Source: an uncultured Acidaminococcus sp. (lineage in GTDB: Bacteria; Bacillota; Negativicutes; Acidaminococcales; Acidaminococcaceae). From it: 64,000 nt of DNA. Shown here piece by piece: positions 17,528 through 26,411 of the stretch; the first letter of the stretch is position 1, and each line of letters begins with the position of its first letter. A program made the position numbers and the translations under genes. The stretch spans positions 7,095-71,094 of the forward strand of contig UPXT01000007.1 in assembly GCA_900538365.1 (NCBI GenBank), given 5' to 3'. The notes below the pieces were generated by a model that made no database searches, was not told where the DNA came from, and saw only the letters and a list, made by a program, of their open reading frames with translations.

Positions 17528-17557
17528 AGCGCGGTCCCATTTCAATGGGGCCGCGCT
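17528..17557 (-). terminator. Hairpin after the hybrid kinase gene
   Basis: Perfect stem AGCGCGGCCCCATT against AATGGGACCGCGCT. The T-run on the minus strand is short, so efficiency may be modest. Confidence 0.6.
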
Positions 17558-17568
17558 CGGTTATATTT

Positions 17569-19305
17569 TTACTTTTCGATGAAGGTCGCTAAGGTATGGA
17601 GCAGGTTCTCCTTTTCCAGGGGTTTCCGGATCTGGCCATTCATGCCGCTTGAAAGGGCATCTGCCACGTCCTCGGAAAGGACGTTTTCCGTCAGGGCCAA
17701 GATGGGAATGGTCTTGGCATCCTCGTGGTCCGCCATGCGGATAAGGCTTGCCGCTTCGCAGCCATCAACACCGGGCATATCAAGGTCCATCAAAATGGCT
17801 GCATAATAGCCCTCGGAACTCCTGCCAAACATCTCACAGGCTTCCCGTCCATCGTGGGCCCGTTCCACGAGGATGCCCGTATTGGACAGGAGCTTTTCCA
17901 GGACTTCCATGCTAAGGTCGTTGTCATCAGCAGCAAGGAGACGTTTTCCCGCAAGAGGCATGAGCTTCTTATCACTTTCCGGAAGCTGGTGATACGTAAA
18001 GGGCAGTTCCATGGTAAAGCGGATACCCTCGCCGCTTTGGTTGTCAGCCTTGATGAGCCCGCCTAGGATGTGGACAAGGTTATGGGTTACGACAAGACCC
18101 AAACCGCCGTGGAAACTGGACCGTTCTTCCAGCTGGGAAACCATTTCAAAAGGCAGGAAGACCTTATCCATGAGCTCTTCGGGAATGCTCTTTCCTTCAC
18201 AGGTGACAACCACTTCCAGGATCACCTTGCGCTTTTTCTGTTCACGCCGGCGAATTTCACAGCGTAGGTGATGCTGCTCACCCGTAAAGAGCATGGCATT
18301 GGCCAAGAGGTTCATCATGACCTGTTCGAAGCGGACCCGGTCTCCATCAAGGGACAGGTGCTTTACGCCATCTGTTTCCATGGTAAAGTCGATCTGGCGG
18401 CGCTGCGCTTCCTGACTAAAGAGCGACTCAATGCGGCTGAGGACCCCATCAAGTTCAAAAGGTTCGCTTTTAAGCAACAAGGTGCCATTTTCCATGGCGG
18501 AAAGGTCAATGACATCGTTAAGAACCGAAAGGAGGTAGCGGACCTGATCCTGGCTTCCCTTCACGTAGGCCCGGCGCTGATCCACATTGTCCTCTTCGCC
18601 GGCAAGGGTCAGGTAGCCCATGATGGAATTAAGGGCTTCCCGCGTGTCACGGCTGATGCGGCTCATGAACTTACCTTTTGTTTCTGCATCATCACGGGCT
18701 TGGCTCATGGCCGAATGCAGCTGGGCGCGGCGCTCCATTTCAAGGCTCTTTTGGTCATCGATGCGGCGGCGCAGAAAGAGTACATCCCGATGATGGCTGC
18801 GCCCTTTTTTCACGCCCTGAAGCAGGAAGCTGGCCCAATGATAGGTGCCTTCCCCGTCCTTGACGCGGGCCATGAATTCATAGGAGGAACAGGTCTTGCG
18901 CGTTCGTTCCAGGTTTGTCTGGAGTACTTCTTTTGTATATTTCAGCTGATCGCTGGGATGGAGTTCGCCAAAAATGGTCTCCACCGAATCAATGGGTATG
19001 GCCTTGGCCGTGACCCTTTCGCCCTCATCTTCATAGCAGTAGGCCGTATGGTGTTTGAGGTCAAGCTCGGCCACCCGGTCATAGGTTTCCACAAAATAGC
19101 CAATGAGACGGCCAATCCGATAGCGTGCCTTCCGTTCCTTGCGGACCTGCCGGGTCCGTAAAAAGTAAAGGAGGACCAAAAGGGCAATGAGGACCAGCGC
19201 GGAAACAAGAACAATACCGACATTACGTTCAAGAAACACATACGCGGACCCTTCTGCAGGAAGGATGGCGGAAAGCGATTCCAGCCAAGATTTGATGAGA
19301 TTCAT
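17569..19305 (-). CDS. Hybrid histidine kinase-like protein with degenerate kinase core
   Basis: A 578-residue protein with an N-terminal transmembrane helix (28-49), a PAS-like region (about 70-190), a DHp-like helix pair (about 200-265), a HATPase-like domain (about 280-435) and a receiver domain (about 452-578). The usual H-box MSHEIRTPLN is ISRDTREALN here, with R219 where the phosphorylated His should be. The D-box is also lost (CEGKSIP near 369), although an N-box (MNLLANA, 331) and a G-box remnant (GGLGL, 400) remain. The receiver keeps D460/D461, D507 in LMDLDMPG, T539 and K561. It is therefore probably a pseudokinase or a phosphate acceptor from another kinase. It starts at 19305 behind AAAGGAG, 18 nt after ctpA. 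Confidence 0.85.
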   Translation of the reverse strand: MNLIKSWLESLSAILPAEGSAYVFLERNVGIVLVSALVLIALLVLLYFLRTRQVRKERKARYRIGRLIGYFVETYDRVAELDLKHHTAYCYEDEGERVTAKAIPIDSVETIFGELHPSDQLKYTKEVLQTNLERTRKTCSSYEFMARVKDGEGTYHWASFLLQGVKKGRSHHRDVLFLRRRIDDQKSLEMERRAQLHSAMSQARDDAETKGKFMSRISRDTREALNSIMGYLTLAGEEDNVDQRRAYVKGSQDQVRYLLSVLNDVIDLSAMENGTLLLKSEPFELDGVLSRIESLFSQEAQRRQIDFTMETDGVKHLSLDGDRVRFEQVMMNLLANAMLFTGEQHHLRCEIRRREQKKRKVILEVVVTCEGKSIPEELMDKVFLPFEMVSQLEERSSFHGGLGLVVTHNLVHILGGLIKADNQSGEGIRFTMELPFTYHQLPESDKKLMPLAGKRLLAADDNDLSMEVLEKLLSNTGILVERAHDGREACEMFGRSSEGYYAAILMDLDMPGVDGCEAASLIRMADHEDAKTIPILALTENVLSEDVADALSSGMNGQIRKPLEKENLLHTLATFIEK

Positions 19306-19323
19306 AACGACTCCTTTCGGCGG

Positions 19324-20472
19324 TTACTGGGAAATGACCGTTTTCAAATAGGCCTCGGCGGCTTCCAGTTGATTTGTGCCGGCGGCCCCTATGGCTTCCA
19401 CGGTTTCATCAGGCTCGATGCCAACCTTATCGATACTGCGCCCGCTGGGCGTATAGTACTTTGCAATGGTGAGTTTGACAGCGGTCTTTTGACTTAGCAT
19501 GAAGACATTCTGGACCACACCCTTGCCAAAGGTCTTGGTCCCAAAAAGCTTGCCCGCTCCCGTATCCTGGATGGCGCCGGAAACGATTTCCGCCGCGCTT
19601 GCCGTTCCATGGTTCACCAACACGGCAATGGGGAAAGGCACTTTTTCAAGCTCTGAGGAGAAGGTTTCCTTCGCCCCTGATTTATCTGTCATGGAAACAA
19701 TGGGCCCTTTGGGAACAAGGTGCTTTGCGACATTGACGCCGCTTTGGAGAAGGCCCCCGGGGTTGTCCCGCAGATCAAGGACCAACGCTTTCATGCCCTC
19801 ACCCTGCAGCTTTTCCAAGGTGGCAGCAAAATCGCGGTCCGTTTCCTCGTTGAAATTCGTGATCCGGATGTAACCGATGCCGCCTTCTTCCATGCGTCCG
19901 TAGACGCTCTTGACCTTGATTTCGCTTCTTGTCAGGGTCACTTCGCGGGTAGATCCATCGGTGGATTTCAGTCCCACCGTCACTTGCGTCCCATCCTTGC
20001 CGCGAAGCTTTTTCACGACGTCGTTCAGGCTTTCTCCCGTCACGTCCTTTCCGTCAATGGAAAGAATGATGTCCCCCGCCTTGATACCAGCTTTGTAAGC
20101 CGGTGTATCTTCAATGGGAGAAACAACGACAATTTCCTTGGATTCCTTCATACCCACGACCATCCCGACACCGCCAAAATGGCCTTCGGTCATGGCGTTC
20201 AGGGCGTCAAAACTCGATGTGTCCAAATAGGATGAATAGGGGTCTCCCAGTTCATCCACCATCCCTCGGATGGCGCCGTCATAAAGGGTCTTTGCGTCCG
20301 TATCTCCCACATAATAGCTGGAAATCAGATGCAGGGTCCGCACCAATTCGAGAAATCCCACTGGATTTCCGACATAGCGGCCAAGGACCGTGAGGCTCCC
20401 CAAGATAAAGACGCAGAAAGAAACCAGGACGGCCACAATCAGGTGGGCCCAGCCAAATCTTTTTTTACCCAT
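19324..20472 (-). CDS. Carboxy-terminal processing protease (S41, CtpA-like)
   Basis: A 382-residue envelope protease. It has an N-terminal membrane anchor (about 12-32), an N-terminal helical region and a PDZ domain (about 95-180, FGGVGMVV and AGIKAGDIILSIDG). The S41 catalytic core follows, with Ser in NHGTASAAEIVSGAI and Lys in GTKTFGKGVVQ. Such proteases cut periplasmic or membrane proteins at their C terminus and often control peptidoglycan hydrolases. The downstream position from an M23 hydrolase activator and ftsEX, with 10-nt spacing, fits that role. The ATG follows AAGGAGG. Confidence 0.94.
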   Translation of the reverse strand: MGKKRFGWAHLIVAVLVSFCVFILGSLTVLGRYVGNPVGFLELVRTLHLISSYYVGDTDAKTLYDGAIRGMVDELGDPYSSYLDTSSFDALNAMTEGHFGGVGMVVGMKESKEIVVVSPIEDTPAYKAGIKAGDIILSIDGKDVTGESLNDVVKKLRGKDGTQVTVGLKSTDGSTREVTLTRSEIKVKSVYGRMEEGGIGYIRITNFNEETDRDFAATLEKLQGEGMKALVLDLRDNPGGLLQSGVNVAKHLVPKGPIVSMTDKSGAKETFSSELEKVPFPIAVLVNHGTASAAEIVSGAIQDTGAGKLFGTKTFGKGVVQNVFMLSQKTAVKLTIAKYYTPSGRSIDKVGIEPDETVEAIGAAGTNQLEAAEAYLKTVISQ

Positions 20473-20481
20473 AGACCCTCC

Positions 20482-21615
20482 TTATGGCAAATAGTTGAGC
20501 GGTGAAGTGACTTCACCATGGACACGCACTTCAAAGTGGCAGTGCGGTCCCGTCGAATTCCCCGTGCTGCCTGCAAGGGCAATGGTCTGGCCTTTGGCAA
20601 CGCTTTCGCCAACACCAACGGTAAGGGAACTGTTGTGCCCGTAGAGAGTCACAAGGCCACCGCCATGATCGATCATCACCGCATTGCCATAGCCGCCCAT
20701 CCAGCCGGCATAAATCACCGTACCGGAATCAGCGGCCACAATGGGCTGTCCGTAGTCGGCACCAATATCGATCCCGGCATGGAAGATTTCCGTGCCCCAA
20801 ATAGGATGGACGCGCCAGCCAAAAGGAGACGTGATTTCCCCATAACAGGGCCAGGTAAACTGACCGGACCCATGAGCGGAGGCCATCATGCGGCCTTCCT
20901 GCTCCATGCGCTGGATCATAGCCGTGATTTCCTGGCTGTTGCGCTGGAGTTCTTCATATTCTGCATCAAGGCGGGATTTTTCGGCTAGGGCTTCTTGATA
21001 GAGCTGTTCCTGCTCGAGAGTCTTTTGTTCCACGTAGGCTTGTTTCTGGAGCACTTCCTGGCGCTTTCCATCAAGTTCCGCGTGTTCCGCGTCAAGCTCG
21101 GCCTTTTTGACTTCAAGCTCGTGCTTTTGCGCAGTCAGCATTTCAATGAGATTCGTATCTCGGCGAATGATGCGCTGCAAAAGATACATGCGGGACGAAA
21201 AATCCCGGAAATCACTCGATCCCAACAGCACGTCAAGATAGTTCACCTGACCATTTTCATAGATGTCGCGGAGCCGTTTCTTATAGATTTCCCGCGTATT
21301 GTCAAACTCCTTTTCCTTGACGGCAAGGTCCCGTTCATTGCTGCGGATCTTGCCTTCAAGGATGCGCTGCTGGCCTTCGACAACGGCAAGCTGCTGTTTT
21401 GCTTCGGCAAGTTCCTGTCGGGCCTTGACAAGACGGTCCACGGCGTTTGAAATACGGACTTCACTTTCCTTTCGCTGGGAAGCGTTTGTATCCATCTGCC
21501 GCTGGATCTCGTCAAGCTCTGCTTTTTTATCCTCTATGGATTCAGCCCACGAAACAGGTCCCATATAGCTCATAAGGGCCAGCAGGGCAGCTGCGACGGC
21601 AACTTCTTTTTTCAT
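20482..21615 (-). CDS. EnvC-like murein hydrolase activator / M23 peptidase
   Basis: A 377-residue secreted protein. It has a signal peptide (1-24), a long coiled coil (about 25-235) rich in Glu, Lys and Gln, and a C-terminal M23/LytM domain. The zinc-site residues are present: HAGIDIGADYG and GPHCHFEVRVHG, the HxH motif. It could therefore cut cross-links itself, unlike E. coli EnvC, which has lost these residues. The TTG at 21633 is an alternative, but the ATG at 21615 behind GGGGG is better. The ftsE-ftsX-M23 order implies that FtsEX uses ATP to control this coiled-coil hydrolase at the septum. Confidence 0.92.
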   Translation of the reverse strand: MKKEVAVAAALLALMSYMGPVSWAESIEDKKAELDEIQRQMDTNASQRKESEVRISNAVDRLVKARQELAEAKQQLAVVEGQQRILEGKIRSNERDLAVKEKEFDNTREIYKKRLRDIYENGQVNYLDVLLGSSDFRDFSSRMYLLQRIIRRDTNLIEMLTAQKHELEVKKAELDAEHAELDGKRQEVLQKQAYVEQKTLEQEQLYQEALAEKSRLDAEYEELQRNSQEITAMIQRMEQEGRMMASAHGSGQFTWPCYGEITSPFGWRVHPIWGTEIFHAGIDIGADYGQPIVAADSGTVIYAGWMGGYGNAVMIDHGGGLVTLYGHNSSLTVGVGESVAKGQTIALAGSTGNSTGPHCHFEVRVHGEVTSPLNYLP

Positions 21616-21629
21616 GACAAGGCCCCCTA

Positions 21630-22517
21630 TCAAACATCCAGGAACTTGCGCAGACTAATGGCACTGCCGGCAGCCCCGATGAAGGTGCCAACTGCCACAA
21701 GACCGGCACAGAGGTAGGCCATAAAGGGCCAGCTTGGCAGGAGGGGAAAGAAGGCCAAGGTCGAATAGATCTTCACCTGGGCAGCGTCATACATCTTGAA
21801 AAGGGCTGCAGCAGCAATCAAAGCTCCGACAAAGCCCATGAACATCCCTTCAAGCAAGAAAGGCCAGCGGATGAACCAGTTGGTGGCCCCCACATATTTC
21901 ATGATGTTTACTTCCCGCCGGCGGGCAAAGACCGTAATGCGGATCGTATTGGAAATAATGAAAAGGGTGGCAATGGCGAGCATGATGATGAGGAAAATAC
22001 CGCCAAGACGCAGGATGCGTGTCAGCTGGAAGAGATGTTCCACCACTTCCTGGCCAAATTTGGCCGTTTCCACACCGGGCATCTTTTCGATCTGGGGTAC
22101 GATTTCCTGGATGCGTTCCGGTTTGTCCACCTGGACTTCAAAGGAATAAGGGAAAGGGTTGTCCTCTCCCAAGGCATCAAGGAGCTTTTCCTGTTCGCGG
22201 AGGCGTTTCTTGAAATTCTGCAGGGCTTCTTCCTTAGTCACGCCCTTGACTTCCATGACGCCCCGCGTCATCTTGAGCTGCTGCTCCACTTGACGGCGCT
22301 CCACGCTCGTTGCGGCATCTGACATATAGACCGTCACTTGGACCTGGTTTTCCAGGTATTGGGCAAGGTTATTGACATTGAGGACCATCGTCAAAAAGAG
22401 CCCCAGGACAAGGATGGAAAGGGCAACCGTCGTCACGGAGGCAATGCTCATGAGGGAGTTGCGTTTCAGTGACGTAAAGGTTTCCTTCAAATAATACCAT
22501 TTTGTACTAAAGCTCAT
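21630..22517 (-). CDS. ftsX: Cell division protein FtsX
   Basis: A 295-residue membrane subunit of the FtsEX complex. It has four transmembrane helices: one at about 22-44, a large extracytoplasmic loop (about 45-165), and three near 175, 225 and 270. The membrane block GGIFLIIMLAIATLFIISNTIRITVFARRREV with NIMKYVGATNWFIRWPFLLEG is diagnostic. The ATG at 22517 has AAAGGAG at 9 nt and overlaps the end of ftsE by 11 nt; the ATG at 22523 is possible. It would link cytoplasmic ATP hydrolysis to the M23 protein encoded next. Confidence 0.93.
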   Translation of the reverse strand: MSFSTKWYYLKETFTSLKRNSLMSIASVTTVALSILVLGLFLTMVLNVNNLAQYLENQVQVTVYMSDAATSVERRQVEQQLKMTRGVMEVKGVTKEEALQNFKKRLREQEKLLDALGEDNPFPYSFEVQVDKPERIQEIVPQIEKMPGVETAKFGQEVVEHLFQLTRILRLGGIFLIIMLAIATLFIISNTIRITVFARRREVNIMKYVGATNWFIRWPFLLEGMFMGFVGALIAAAALFKMYDAAQVKIYSTLAFFPLLPSWPFMAYLCAGLVAVGTFIGAAGSAISLRKFLDV

Positions 22518-23193
22518 AACCATAGACTCCTTTGATATCGTCACGGACAATGCGTCCATCTTCGATGGCAATGACCCGCTTTTGCATATAGTCCACCATG
22601 GTCTTGTCATGGGTTGCCATGATGATGGTCGCGCCCCGCTTGTTGACCTCGGAAAAGATATTCATGATTTCCATACTGGTTTCCGGATCGAGGTTGCCCG
22701 TCGGTTCGTCGGCAATGACCAGAAGCGGATCGTTGACAATGGCGCGGGCAATGGCCACACGCTGCTGCTCACCGCCGCTCATTTCGCTGGGATAGTTCTT
22801 TGCCCGGTCACCAAGACCCACAAGGGTCAGGACTTCCATGACCCGTTCCTTGATCTTCTTGGAAGGGGCCTCGATGACCTGCATGGCAAAGGCCACATTT
22901 TCAAAGGCCGTCCGATCGTTCAGCAGTCGGTAGTCCTGGAAGACGATACCCAGCTGACGCCGCAGGTAGGGGATCTCATCATTGCGAAGTTTCATGACAT
23001 CGACGCCGTCCACAAAGATCTGCCCGCTTGACAGTTCAATCTCGCGGGAAATGGTCTTGATGAAGGTTGATTTGCCGGCCCCACTGGGACCGACGAGAAA
23101 GACAAACTCACCTGGTTTGATATGGACATTGACGTCCTGGAGCGCGGCGGCTCCGCCAGGATAGATCTTGCTGGCATGTTTCATTACGAGCAA
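22507..23193 (-). CDS. ftsE: Cell division ATP-binding protein FtsE
   Basis: A 228-residue ABC ATPase. It has Walker A GPSGAGKST, Q-loop VFQDYRLL, signature MSGGEQQRVAIARAI and Walker B LLVIADEPTGNLDPE, with the FtsE-typical DYRLLNDRTAFENVAFAM. The start is a TTG at 23193 with AGGAG 9 nt upstream, giving MLVMKHASKIYPGG, which aligns with the usual FtsE N terminus. It overlaps csaB upstream by 10 nt and ftsX downstream by 11 nt, so the genes form a tightly coupled operon. Confidence 0.95.
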   Translation of the reverse strand: MLVMKHASKIYPGGAAALQDVNVHIKPGEFVFLVGPSGAGKSTFIKTISREIELSSGQIFVDGVDVMKLRNDEIPYLRRQLGIVFQDYRLLNDRTAFENVAFAMQVIEAPSKKIKERVMEVLTLVGLGDRAKNYPSEMSGGEQQRVAIARAIVNDPLLVIADEPTGNLDPETSMEIMNIFSEVNKRGATIIMATHDKTMVDYMQKRVIAIEDGRIVRDDIKGVYGYEL

Positions 23194-24305
23194 TGGGATC
23201 CACTCCTTTTTTCGTTGGATTCATGCATAAGGGCAAGAGCTCGAAGGATATTGGATCGGGCTTCCTTTCTAAGGGCAGCCAGTTCCGAAGCTTCCTGGGC
23301 TCCTGAATCGGCAGGCATCGAGTCGGCAAGGGAAACAATTTCACCGGCCGTGATGGCATCGATGGTATCGACAACGGTTCCTTTCATGCCATCTACAAAA
23401 CGGTCCACTTTTGGATCATAGGAAACCGCCATAAAGGGCACACCGGCAAGGGCCGCAAAGACGAGGGCATGAAGGCGCATCCCCACCAAAAGGCGGAGAC
23501 TTGCCATAAGATCGAGATATTCCTTCGTAGAAAGTTTTCGCGGCAGGATAAAGACGTCGCGGCTGTTTTCCATTTGGCCAAGGACCGCGTCAGAAACTTC
23601 CCGGTCGGACGGGAACTGAAAAGGGACGAAAAGAATCTGCGCCCCAAAGGCGGCCTTGAGTCCATCGGCGGCACGGGCAAATTCAGGGATGAAGCGGTCC
23701 TCCCCTTTCCAGTGCCGCAGGGCAAAGCCAATGACGGGCCGCTCGGGATCGATGCCCATGCTGCGCAGGAGGACTTCCCCCACCTTACGATTGCCGTCAG
23801 GAAGGGAGAAGACAGCGTCACTTGTGACAAGGATGTCCTTTCTTTCAAAGCCCATCTCACAAAGGTCATCCAAGGATCCATCATCACGGACCGTAATCAG
23901 ATCGGCATGGCGGCAGATGAGCCGGGTCAGGAAACGGGAAAAACGGCCCCTGATCGGACCGATTCCCTGGGCAAAGAGCATGACCTTTTTCCTCATGATG
24001 ACGCCAAGGGCGATGATGGAAAGGTAATAAAAGAGACTGAAATGGCTCGTTACGTTCTGGAGCAGGCTGCCTCCGCCCGATAAGAGCAGGTCCGTTCCCG
24101 CCATGGCCCGCAGGATGGCAGGAAAATCAAACCGTCCGATGCTCTTTACATCGTGGAGGGCACAGGTCGAGCGAGGTTGGCCGCTGATGACCGTAATGAC
24201 CGTATCAGGATCTTCCCGTTTGAGGCTGTCCACAATGGCTGTCAGCATGGCCTCGTCACCGGCATTGGAAAATCCGTAATATCCGGATATGAGCACCTTA
24301 GCCAC
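23184..24305 (-). CDS. csaB: Polysaccharide pyruvyl transferase CsaB
   Basis: A 373-residue enzyme of the polysaccharide pyruvyl-transferase family: KVLISGYYGFSNAGDEAML at the start, LLSGGGSLLQNVTS, AQGIGPIRGRFSR and the C-terminal RLLVGMRLHALVFAALAGVPFMAVSYDPK. CsaB puts ketal-pyruvate on cell-wall polymer so that SLH-domain proteins can bind. In Negativicutes the SLH protein OmpM tethers the outer membrane to the wall, so CsaB here could support envelope attachment; that link is inference. The start is a GTG at 24305 behind GGGAGGG, overlapping the DUF5693 gene by 8 nt. Confidence 0.9.
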   Translation of the reverse strand: MAKVLISGYYGFSNAGDEAMLTAIVDSLKREDPDTVITVISGQPRSTCALHDVKSIGRFDFPAILRAMAGTDLLLSGGGSLLQNVTSHFSLFYYLSIIALGVIMRKKVMLFAQGIGPIRGRFSRFLTRLICRHADLITVRDDGSLDDLCEMGFERKDILVTSDAVFSLPDGNRKVGEVLLRSMGIDPERPVIGFALRHWKGEDRFIPEFARAADGLKAAFGAQILFVPFQFPSDREVSDAVLGQMENSRDVFILPRKLSTKEYLDLMASLRLLVGMRLHALVFAALAGVPFMAVSYDPKVDRFVDGMKGTVVDTIDAITAGEIVSLADSMPADSGAQEASELAALRKEARSNILRALALMHESNEKRSGSHCS

Positions 24306-26391
24306 GCGCGTCCCTCCCCTTCTTGTGAGCACCATAGGCGCGATAGAGCCCTTCAAACACAAGGACGGCCAGAATACCTAGGATTGCACCTAGTGCGTAG
24401 CCATCAAGAGCCCTAACATAGCTCATGAAAATGGGAGTCCGCATATGGCAGAATGTCTGGACAAGACTTGCTTGTCCAATGGTCGCGGCGACGGCAAAAA
24501 GGCCATAGGTCCAGGTCGAAAGTTTCCGCAGGACGCACCAAGCCGCCAGGTAAAAGGCCGGATGACCGATGAGGAATTCCTTTTCCCGGGGCCGGGCGTA
24601 CATGGTCTCTTCGAGAAAATAGCGCAGTTTTTCCTCAAAGGCCGGAACGGGGACCCCTGCCGTATGACCGCTGCGGCCAATGAAGACCCAGGCCACGATG
24701 GCAAAAACAAGGAGAACAAAAAGGGTTGACAGCGTAAAAGGACGATGCAGGAACGCCCGGATCCTTGCCAAGGGAGCCGTAAGGCTTTCGCCTTCGTTCC
24801 ACAGGCCATGACGCTTGACAAAGAGCAGGAACGTAAGAAGGACCGGCATCATGAAAGTGACCTTCACGCCGCGGTAGATATCGATTTCGAGGAGAAACCG
24901 TGTATCTCCGAGAATTGCGCCCAATAAGGAGGCGCCCACAAGGGACAGGGCCATGGCATAGCCCAGCTGGACCGTTGTCATGGCAAGAAGGCCCTTCACC
25001 GTCCCGACTCCTTTGCGGCGTTCCCACAGCGTGATCATGCGGGCCATGGAAAGGACGGGAAAGATGATGGCACTCAAAAGGGCCGTCACCTGGCGGAACA
25101 AGAGGGCGTGACTTCCGGTAAAGTAACCAGCAGATAGGACAAGGCCGCCTACAAGGACCAGCTTAGCATAATGGCGCTGGGGCAGGAGGCCAAGGAGCAG
25201 GAAATAAAGGCACCAAGCGGCCACGACAGAAAAAGCCATGGGCACATAGAAAAGATGGGACGGATTGTACGGGGCAAAGACACCGGCCCGTCCGCTTGTA
25301 TAACCATGGGATGCCACGTCACGCGTCACGTCGCTTACGTATTCGAGGTTCGTTTCTAAAGCCGTATTGCCATCAAGACCGGTAACGAAAGGACGGATGT
25401 AGTTGACGCGGATGTTGCGTTCGTCATCGGCAAGGGACCAGCGGCGGAACGCATCAAAGACCTTCATCTTGCGCTGCTCATCTTCAGCAATGGTGTAAAC
25501 GCGGGCGGCGTCATAGTCCATGACTTCAGAAAGGGGCACAAGTCCGTCCATCTTGATGAACTGGAGCTGTACATCTGCTTCGACCATGCCAAGGGTGATG
25601 TGCCGCTTTTTGAGTGCATCTGCTGTGTTCTTGAGGTAGCGCGGCTCACCGAGCATGCTGCGGCCGCTGCCAATGATGAGCGAAACATCGGCTCCCGTTT
25701 CATCAATTTCCTTAAAGAATACAGCAAGCTGCTGCCGGGCTTTTTCTTCATCTTTCGTGGTTTTCACGAAGTTATTGGGGCGAATGGCCACCATAAAACC
25801 ATTTTCCTTGGCGGCAAGAAGCTCATCCGGCACAAGGAGCAAGGGCGTTTCCTGGATGCCCAGCTGATCCTGACTGAAAGGATTCTTATTGAGGGCCGTT
25901 GGAGCCTTGAGCATGTAGACGCGGGGCGTTTCGGAGACCTTATGGAAGCGCTCCCTGTCAAATCGGGCTCCCAGTGTTTCAATGAGGGCATTCAAGGTGC
26001 GGCGGCTCGTACCATCGGCCAGATAGACAGCCTGGTAAGTAAAGTCCGGTGAGGCTACAATAGCCTGCCAGCTCGGGCTCAGACCGCCGATTTCCTTTTG
26101 GCGCAGGAGCTCGCCGCCCGTATAGTAGGTAATAAGGCCTTCGCCGGCCATATCCATGATGGTGCGGTCCGAAACGGCAAGGGTCGTGACACCGGCGTCC
26201 TTGAACTTTTTGAGGACGCTCTGCCGCGATAGGCCCTCACTGTCCGCCATACGCACCAGGGCCTGGTAATCCATGACCGTTTCCATACTCCGATTGGCCC
26301 GTTCCACCTGATACCTGCTCCAGTTAAGGCAAAGGGAGGCCAAAAGACCGAGACCGACGAGGACCACAAATAGCTGTTTGATTTTCTTCAC
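24298..26391 (-). CDS. DUF5693 family multi-pass membrane protein
   Basis: A 697-residue protein. It has an N-terminal anchor helix (about 5-23), a large extracytoplasmic domain to about residue 370, and then about eight hydrophobic helices in the C-terminal half. The soluble part begins SVLKKFKDAGVTTLAVSDRT. It is followed directly by csaB, the usual neighbour of this family in Firmicutes, which suggests a shared job in wall polymer modification or export. The biochemical function is unknown. The start is a GTG at 26391 behind AAAGGGG. Confidence 0.8.
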   Translation of the reverse strand: MKKIKQLFVVLVGLGLLASLCLNWSRYQVERANRSMETVMDYQALVRMADSEGLSRQSVLKKFKDAGVTTLAVSDRTIMDMAGEGLITYYTGGELLRQKEIGGLSPSWQAIVASPDFTYQAVYLADGTSRRTLNALIETLGARFDRERFHKVSETPRVYMLKAPTALNKNPFSQDQLGIQETPLLLVPDELLAAKENGFMVAIRPNNFVKTTKDEEKARQQLAVFFKEIDETGADVSLIIGSGRSMLGEPRYLKNTADALKKRHITLGMVEADVQLQFIKMDGLVPLSEVMDYDAARVYTIAEDEQRKMKVFDAFRRWSLADDERNIRVNYIRPFVTGLDGNTALETNLEYVSDVTRDVASHGYTSGRAGVFAPYNPSHLFYVPMAFSVVAAWCLYFLLLGLLPQRHYAKLVLVGGLVLSAGYFTGSHALLFRQVTALLSAIIFPVLSMARMITLWERRKGVGTVKGLLAMTTVQLGYAMALSLVGASLLGAILGDTRFLLEIDIYRGVKVTFMMPVLLTFLLFVKRHGLWNEGESLTAPLARIRAFLHRPFTLSTLFVLLVFAIVAWVFIGRSGHTAGVPVPAFEEKLRYFLEETMYARPREKEFLIGHPAFYLAAWCVLRKLSTWTYGLFAVAATIGQASLVQTFCHMRTPIFMSYVRALDGYALGAILGILAVLVFEGLYRAYGAHKKGRDARG

Positions 26392-26411
26392 GGCTTACCC
26401 CTTTCCCCTCA

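Noticed and set aside
16623..17540. TPP riboswitch before thiT/nfo
   Set aside because: No CTGAGA or ACCTGATCTGGATAATGCCAG-like box upstream.
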